A DNA stretch of 11,170 nucleotides. Source: Myxococcales bacterium (GTDB lineage: Bacteria > Myxococcota_A > Polyangia > Fen-1088). Below, piece by piece: positions 6,387 through 11,170 of the stretch; within the stretch, counting starts at the first letter, position 1; every line of letters begins with the position of its first letter. The notes below the pieces were generated by a model that made no database searches, was not told the DNA's origin, and was given only the letters and a program-made list of their open reading frames with translations. The DNA lies in NCBI GenBank assembly GCA_003170035.1, contig PMZX01000182.1, positions 10,313-21,482 on the forward strand, written 5' to 3'. The position numbers and the translations under genes were made by a program.

Positions 6387-9300
6387 ATGATGCGCAGCCT
6401 TGCGGCTCTTGCCTGGGTGACTTCATTGGTGTTGGTGGGGGCCTGTGTGACTGTGGACAAGCCGAGGGTTGTGGCTGAGTGCGAAGGGAGCGATGGCGGG
6501 TGCAGGGACCGAAGATTGGACGCCGGCATGGGTCCCGAGGCGCAGCCCCTACGGGATGCCGTGGGGAACCCCAATCCGGATGAAGATTTCGTGCAAGATG
6601 CACCTGCTGTCCAGGACGCAACGGGTGTCCTGGATGGACCGGCCATTCAGGATGTGTCTGCGGTCCGTGATGTGCCGGGTCTCCCGGTTCCCGACGGCCC
6701 GTCCAATCCCGCACCTGACCGCGTACCGGATATAGGGACGGCCACGTCCCCGGATGCCGCACCGGATGTAGCCCAAGACGTTGCTCGGGATCTCGCGACG
6801 GATTCACCGGTCGGGCCTTGCTGGAATGCCGGTAGCCCGGTCGCGGCGGGCACTGTGTGCCGCGCGCCCGCGGGTCTGTGCGACGTGCCTGAGGTCTGCG
6901 ACGGCGTCAGCGCCGCGTGCCCGGCCGACAAGTACGCGCCCGCAACGACCGTGTGTCGCACGGCCGCAGGTGACTGCGACATCGCCGAAAGCTGTAGCGG
7001 TTCCAGCCCCGCCTGTCCGGACGATGCTTTCCTGACCAAGGGCGCGGTTTGTCGCGTGGCCGCTGGTCCCTGCGACCTGGCCGAGAGCTGTTCGGGAACC
7101 GACGCCACCTGTCCGGCTGACGGGATGGCCCCGGCCGGAACCATCTGCCGTGCATCCACTGACACCAACCAGTGCGATCCAGCCGAGACCTGCACCGGTA
7201 CTGCTGTCACCTGTCCTGCCGACGTCACGTACACAAAGCCGCCGGCGCCCACCGGGCCGACCGCTTCGCCTGGGACGTTGCTGGCCACCATCACGTGGAC
7301 GGCGGCTGCTGGCGCCACCGGGTACAACGTCAAGCGCAGCGCCACCTCAGGATCTGGCTACACGACACAGGGGACTGCGCCCACGACCGCCGCCTCTCCG
7401 TATATCAACACTGGCTTGACCGGCGGCACGACCTACTACTACGTCGTGTCCTCGGTCAACACCATCGTGAGCTGCGAGTCAGCCAACTCCACCCAGGTCT
7501 CTGTCATGCCAAGCGGTATCTGCACCCCGCCGCCCGTGCCAACCGTGACTCCCACCTCGGCCAACGGCCAGGTTTCTCTGAGCTGGACGGCCTCGACCGG
7601 CGCCACCTCCTACAGCGTCGCCCGCAGTACCGCGACCGGGACCGGCTATGCCTCGGTGGCCACCGTGACCACCGGGACCAGTTACAACGACATCAATGTT
7701 TCCAACGGGACGACCTACTACTACGTGGTGACCGCCAGCAATGGCTCGTGCAGTTCCGCAAACTCGACAGAGGTCTCCGGAACACCGAGCTGCACCCCAC
7801 CGGCCGCACCGACCGCCCTGGTCGCCACGGCCAATAATGGATCGGTGGCGTTGACATGGACTGCGCCGGCCGGGGCAGTCTCTTACCGCGTCCTGCGCAG
7901 CACAACCACGGGCACTGGTTACACCTTGGCTGGGACGTCAGGAACTGCCGGCTTCACGGATACCAACGTCACCAATGGGACGACCTACTACTATGTCGTC
8001 ACGGCCAGCAATGGCTCATGTAGTTCAGTCAATTCGGCAGAGAAGTCCGCCACCCCGGCGTGTACGCCGCCGTCAAAGCCAACCGGTCTGGCGGCCACGC
8101 CGGGCAACGGCCAGATCGCGCTGGCATGGACAGCTTCGACGGGTGGCGCTACCTTGTACCAGGTTCTGCGTAGCGCGGCGACCGGCGGTCCCTACACCGC
8201 CATCGCCACGCCAACTAGCACGGGCTACACGAATACCGGTCTGATAAACGGGACCACCTACTACTATGTGGTGAACGCCAGCAACGGGTCGTGCAGCTCG
8301 GCCAACTCCGCCGAGCTTGCAGCCGTGCCGGTGTGCACGCCTCCGTCGGTGCCGACCCTCACCGCAGCCCCGGGCGACAGCCAGGTGGTTCTCTCGTGGA
8401 CCGCGGCGACCGGAGGTGCGGTGTCGTATGCCCTCTGGCGCGGAACAGTCAGCGGCGGTCCCTATGGTACGTCCCCGATCGCCAGCCCGACCGGGCTGAC
8501 CTACACGGACACGACCGCGGTCAATGGGACGACCTACTACTACGTGGTCAGCTCCAGCAATGGCACGTGTCCTTCAGCCAACTCGGCCGAGGTTCTTGCC
8601 AAGCCGGTCGCGGCCTGCAACCTGGTTGCGCCCACCGGCGTGACCGCCACGCCACTCAGCCAGCAAGTGAGGCTGAACTGGACGGCCGTCACCAACGCCA
8701 CTTCGTACGGCGTCGGCCGCAGCACGACTGCGGGCACTGGCTACACCTCTGTCGGGACCGTTGCCGCGCCCACCGTCACATTCCTCGACATTGCCGCGAC
8801 GAACGGGACCAAGTACTACTACGTGGTCACTGCCAGCAACACCCTTTGCACCTCACCGGGTTCGACCGAGGTTTCCGCAACCCCGGTCTGTACTCCGCCG
8901 GCAGTGCCGACCGGCGTAGCGGCTACCGCAAACAATAGCAATGGCAACATCGGCGTGTCGTGGGGCACCGTGACCGATGCCACGGGCTACACGGTGTCGC
9001 GCGGGAACGCGTTGGCTGGTCCGTTCACAGCAGTGAGTACCAACCAGACCGCTGCCACCTACACGGATTCGACCGGGCTGGTTGCCGGCACGGTCTACTA
9101 CTACGTGGTCAGCGCCAGCAATGCGGGCGGGACCTGTGCGTCCAACAACTCATCTCCCGCTGTCTCGGCAATGTCCTGCACCTTGCCTGCAAAGCCGATC
9201 GGTCTGACCGCGACTGGCGGGGACGCGCAAGTGGTTTTGACCTGGACCGCCTCGACCGGCGCCACCTCGTACAATCTCTTGCGCGGCACCGCCAGCGGAG

Positions 9301-9749
9301 GCCCGTACACCTCGATCGCCACACCTACTGCCGCCAATTACACCGATACTGGACGTACCAATGGCACGACCTACTACTACGTGGTTACCGCACGCAACGG
9401 TGCCAACAATGCGTGCGTCTCCGCCCAATCCTCGCAGGCCTCAGCCACTCCACGGGCCTGCCCGGTTGCCGCCGCTCAAAACTTCACGCCCAATCCCCAG
9501 ACCACGGGTGCCTTCTGCTTCGTAACCTGCTATGACATCAATACCGTTGGGGGATGGGGCTGCTCCAACATGAACGGGCGTACCATAACCGTGAACGGTA
9601 CCTCGGTGACCTGCCCTCCCAATGGCGGTTCTGGCGGCAGCACCCTCCCTGCGAAGATCAATGGCGCCTACACTTTCAACGTCAGCGCTGGTACCTACGG
9701 ATATGCGGCAGTCGGCTGGTGGGGCACGGCCATTACCTGTCCCCCATAG
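6387..9749 (+). CDS. Mosaic surface lipoprotein: disintegrin-like repeats, eight FN3 domains, C-terminal binding-type domain
   Basis: The 1120-residue product starts with a lipoprotein signal (hydrophobic 4-19, VGAC with lipidated Cys20), so it is probably anchored in the outer membrane. Residues about 25-150 are a D/P/V-rich linker (e.g. PDVAQDVARDLATDSP), common in myxobacterial exported proteins. Residues 155-279 hold four Cys-rich disintegrin-like repeats. Residues 286-1025 hold eight fibronectin type III domains, each with the motif G-T-x-YYYVV and two cysteines. The last 95 residues form a separate Cys/Trp/Gly-rich domain (FCFVTCYDIN, GWGCSNMNGRTITVNGT, AAVGWWG). From memory this resembles C-terminal domains on secreted polysaccharide-degrading enzymes. 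No catalytic domain is present. Likely roles are adhesion or carbohydrate binding at the cell surface (inference). It is preceded by its own 166-base intergenic region and is convergent with dsbD. Confidence 0.87.
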   Translation: MMRSLAALAWVTSLVLVGACVTVDKPRVVAECEGSDGGCRDRRLDAGMGPEAQPLRDAVGNPNPDEDFVQDAPAVQDATGVLDGPAIQDVSAVRDVPGLPVPDGPSNPAPDRVPDIGTATSPDAAPDVAQDVARDLATDSPVGPCWNAGSPVAAGTVCRAPAGLCDVPEVCDGVSAACPADKYAPATTVCRTAAGDCDIAESCSGSSPACPDDAFLTKGAVCRVAAGPCDLAESCSGTDATCPADGMAPAGTICRASTDTNQCDPAETCTGTAVTCPADVTYTKPPAPTGPTASPGTLLATITWTAAAGATGYNVKRSATSGSGYTTQGTAPTTAASPYINTGLTGGTTYYYVVSSVNTIVSCESANSTQVSVMPSGICTPPPVPTVTPTSANGQVSLSWTASTGATSYSVARSTATGTGYASVATVTTGTSYNDINVSNGTTYYYVVTASNGSCSSANSTEVSGTPSCTPPAAPTALVATANNGSVALTWTAPAGAVSYRVLRSTTTGTGYTLAGTSGTAGFTDTNVTNGTTYYYVVTASNGSCSSVNSAEKSATPACTPPSKPTGLAATPGNGQIALAWTASTGGATLYQVLRSAATGGPYTAIATPTSTGYTNTGLINGTTYYYVVNASNGSCSSANSAELAAVPVCTPPSVPTLTAAPGDSQVVLSWTAATGGAVSYALWRGTVSGGPYGTSPIASPTGLTYTDTTAVNGTTYYYVVSSSNGTCPSANSAEVLAKPVAACNLVAPTGVTATPLSQQVRLNWTAVTNATSYGVGRSTTAGTGYTSVGTVAAPTVTFLDIAATNGTKYYYVVTASNTLCTSPGSTEVSATPVCTPPAVPTGVAATANNSNGNIGVSWGTVTDATGYTVSRGNALAGPFTAVSTNQTAATYTDSTGLVAGTVYYYVVSASNAGGTCASNNSSPAVSAMSCTLPAKPIGLTATGGDAQVVLTWTASTGATSYNLLRGTASGGPYTSIATPTAANYTDTGRTNGTTYYYVVTARNGANNACVSAQSSQASATPRACPVAAAQNFTPNPQTTGAFCFVTCYDINTVGGWGCSNMNGRTITVNGTSVTCPPNGGSGGSTLPAKINGAYTFNVSAGTYGYAAVGWWGTAITCPP
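6849..7223 (+). repeat. Four tandem disintegrin-like Cys repeats (about 32 residues each)
   Basis: The first three units follow C-x6-C-x5-C-x6-C with an exact 32-residue period from Cys158. The fourth has two extra residues between its first two cysteines (Cys254, 263, 269, 276). Conserved positions are T/AVCR, CD, E-x-C-x-G and ACP-x-D. Bases differ at many synonymous sites, so the duplication is not recent. This Cys pattern matches the disintegrin-like motif often annotated in Myxococcota lipoproteins. Confidence 0.75.
7242..9461 (+). repeat. Eight tandem fibronectin type III domains (90-96 residues each)
   Basis: Units end at a cysteine at residues 379, 469, 559, 650, 744, 835, 931 and 1025, usually followed by TPP. 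Each has the strand-B tryptophan in [ST]W[TG], a Y-x-[VL]-x-R strand, and the F-strand motif YYYVV (first at 7434, last at 9372). Units 2-4 are most alike: after YYYVV they share (T/N)ASNGSCSS, then N-S-(T/A)-E. This points to tandem duplication. Each unit carries a C-x(13-15)-C pair from the F-G region to the domain end, probably a disulfide. Confidence 0.9.
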
Positions 9750-9792
9750 ACCCCTGCCGGGCGCGGAGTCGCCGCCTGCGATCTGTTGCCCT

Positions 9793-9807
9793 CTGCGCCC
9801 AGCGCAG
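9793..9807. terminator. Short hairpin in the convergent gap between lipoprotein and dsbD
   Basis: CTGCGC (9793-9798), loop CCA, GCGCAG (9802-9807) is a perfect 6-bp stem in the 72-base gap between the two converging stop codons. It is symmetric and could stop transcription from both sides, but there is no T-tract on either strand. AGCCTCC is directly repeated just after it (9806-9819). Confidence 0.3.
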
Positions 9808-9821
9808 CCTCCAGCCTCCGC

Positions 9822-11156
9822 CTACCTGCGCTCCGCTGCCGTCTGCGCCCCGAGCAGGGCGTCCCGGAAAACGCGCCACTGAACTAGGCTATCGATGCGG
9901 CCCACGATCTGGCCGCCCGGCGCGAGGAACCGCACCGCCGGCAGGGTGGTGACGCCGTATCGATCTTTCAGCGCAGGCAAGGCATCGTCCTGGTCTTCTC
10001 GGGTCAGGTCGATTTTCACCAGCACGAAGTCCTCCAGCAGGGCGGCGACCTCGGGCCGGGCAAACACGCTCACCTCGAATTCCCGGCAAGGCAGGCACCA
10101 ATCGGCCGTGAAATCCATCACCACTGGTTTCCCCCTGACCCGGGCGTGGGCCAGACCAGAGGCCTCCGAGGGCAACCAGGTCTGCTGAATCTTGGGGGTC
10201 AGAAAATAGTTGATGGTGGCGAACAGGCCCACCACCGCCAGCGCAACCCCGAGCGTCTTGCGCAGGCGGGTGCGCGAGCCCGCGTGAAACGACAGGTGCA
10301 CGGCGCCGAGCAGAATTCCCATCCCGGCCACGGCAATGGCCGCGGCCAAGAAAGCTGGAGACCGGCCGGTCACCTGCGCCAGAGGGGGAAACACAACCCT
10401 CAGGTAGTACAGGCCAGCCACCGCCAGCGCGATTCCGAACACACTCTTCACGCCTTCCATCCAGGCGCCTGACCTGGGCAGGTGCAGCGAGAAGCCTGCG
10501 ATGGCCCAGAAGGGGACGCCGATCCCGGCCGCGTAGGTCGCCAGCAGCAAGAAGCCCCGCCCGGCATCGCGCGTGGTTGCCACGTAGGCGAGGATCCCGG
10601 CCAAAGGCGGCCCGGTGCAGGGCGCGGCGATGAGCCCGCCCACCAGGCCCATGAGAAACGCGCCCAGGAAGCCGCGCCCGCCCACCCGCGCCAGACGCTG
10701 CTGCAGCCCCGACGGCAGGGCCAGATCAAAGGCACCGAACATCGAGACCGCCATGGCGAAGAAGAAGAGCGCAAGCGGCACCACCACCCAGGGGTTGGCC
10801 AGGAATGTTCCGAACGCCTTTCCCAGCAGCGCGAAGGTGGTGCCCAGCGTGCCGAACATGACGGCGATTCCCGCCACGTACAGCGTGGCCAGGGCAACCG
10901 CATGGGCCCGGGGCACACCGCCGCGCCCGCCGAACACGCTGATGGTGATGGGAATCATAGGGTACACGCAGGGGGTGAGCGACGTGAGGAAGCCTGCGGT
11001 GAACGCGAACAGGAAGGCGCTTACAGCCCCGCGTCCGGCAGCATCGGAGAACGCCTCGGCGTGGGCCGTGCCCGGGACCAGGATTGCCGCGGCCAGAAGG
11101 ACGAGCGCCGCCCTAGTCGCGTGGGGAGCCGGCGAGCTTTGCTCGCCGCGCACCAT
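9822..11156 (-). CDS. dsbD: DsbD-like thiol:disulfide interchange protein (transmembrane plus thioredoxin domains)
   Basis: This inner-membrane protein moves electrons from cytosolic thioredoxin to periplasmic thiol proteins. The 444-residue product has a signal sequence (cleavage predicted after AHA, residue 33). About eight hydrophobic helices follow between residues 44 and 320. They carry the redox Cys pair of the DsbD beta domain: Cys63 in TPCVYP and Cys180 in APCTGPP. A C-terminal thioredoxin domain has WCLPC with Cys354 and Cys357, followed by TLPAVRFLAPGG with the cis-Pro. I find no other cysteines. It lacks the N-terminal immunoglobulin-like alpha domain of E. coli DsbD (565 aa), so its downstream partner must be a separate protein. 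The start codon is ATG at 11154-11156 with no clear binding site and a hairpin just inside the gene. A farther upstream start outside the window is unlikely but possible. CcdA alone is excluded by the thioredoxin domain. Confidence 0.93.
   Translation of the reverse strand: MVRGEQSSPAPHATRAALVLLAAAILVPGTAHAEAFSDAAGRGAVSAFLFAFTAGFLTSLTPCVYPMIPITISVFGGRGGVPRAHAVALATLYVAGIAVMFGTLGTTFALLGKAFGTFLANPWVVVPLALFFFAMAVSMFGAFDLALPSGLQQRLARVGGRGFLGAFLMGLVGGLIAAPCTGPPLAGILAYVATTRDAGRGFLLLATYAAGIGVPFWAIAGFSLHLPRSGAWMEGVKSVFGIALAVAGLYYLRVVFPPLAQVTGRSPAFLAAAIAVAGMGILLGAVHLSFHAGSRTRLRKTLGVALAVVGLFATINYFLTPKIQQTWLPSEASGLAHARVRGKPVVMDFTADWCLPCREFEVSVFARPEVAALLEDFVLVKIDLTREDQDDALPALKDRYGVTTLPAVRFLAPGGQIVGRIDSLVQWRVFRDALLGAQTAAERR
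11131..11147 (-). repeat. Hairpin at the 5' end of dsbD coding sequence
   Basis: GGCGAGC (11131-11137), TTT, GCTCGCC (11141-11147) is a perfect 7-bp stem with a 3-base loop. In the dsbD mRNA it begins 8 bases after the last base of the start codon, where structure can hinder or position the ribosome. It could regulate translation or be chance in GC-rich DNA. Confidence 0.55.
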
Positions 11157-11170
11157 CGCGCGAGGCCGAG

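Noticed and set aside
8291..8938. 215-codon + strand frame inside the FN3 repeats
   Set aside because: It repeats with the FN3 period because the underlying DNA is repeated. The product is low-complexity and the frame has no ribosome binding site.
7242..9461. Tandem repeats considered as a CRISPR or mobile repeat array
   Set aside because: The repeats are about 270-290 bases, diverged at synonymous sites and fully coding for FN3 domains.

Overview
The window is high-GC DNA from a Gram-negative, diderm bacterium. The best fit is a Myxococcota or deltaproteobacterial-type organism. The grounds are an outer-membrane assembly operon, an AAA-ATPase/TPR protein of the type usually fused to myxobacterial Ser/Thr kinases, long D/P/V-rich linkers, and a mosaic lipoprotein with disintegrin-like and fibronectin type III repeats. 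This is an inference from gene style; there is no rRNA or other taxonomic marker. I see no tRNA, rRNA, CRISPR array, transposase, integrase or phage gene.

Region 1 (1-3092, + strand) is an envelope-biogenesis cluster. It holds the C-terminal end of bamA (cut by the window edge), skp/ompH (periplasmic chaperone), fabZ (3-hydroxyacyl-ACP dehydratase), and an exported protein with three EPND-type (PPC-like) repeats whose ATG overlaps the fabZ stop. The usual lpxD between skp and fabZ, and lpxA after fabZ, are absent. fabZ contains a perfect 26-bp palindrome and a second strong inverted repeat.

Region 2 (3093-6220, + strand) starts with a 245-bp gene-free stretch. It is followed by a 63-residue, highly charged small ORF with a good ribosome binding site, then a large AAA-type ATPase with at least seven TPR-like units of exactly 40 residues. 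This small-protein plus ATPase-TPR pair is the best candidate for an uncharacterised signalling module.

Region 3 (6221-9749, + strand) has a short intergenic region with a nested palindrome. After it comes a 1120-residue cysteine-rich surface lipoprotein: a lipobox, a D/P/V-rich linker, four disintegrin-like 32-residue repeats, eight FN3 repeats each carrying a conserved Cys pair, and a C-terminal Cys/Trp-containing domain that may bind carbohydrate.

Region 4 (9822-11156, - strand) is a convergent dsbD-like gene: eight-helix transmembrane domain plus thioredoxin domain, without the N-terminal alpha domain. It carries electrons to the periplasm. Its position beside a protein with many predicted disulfides suggests, but does not prove, a functional link.
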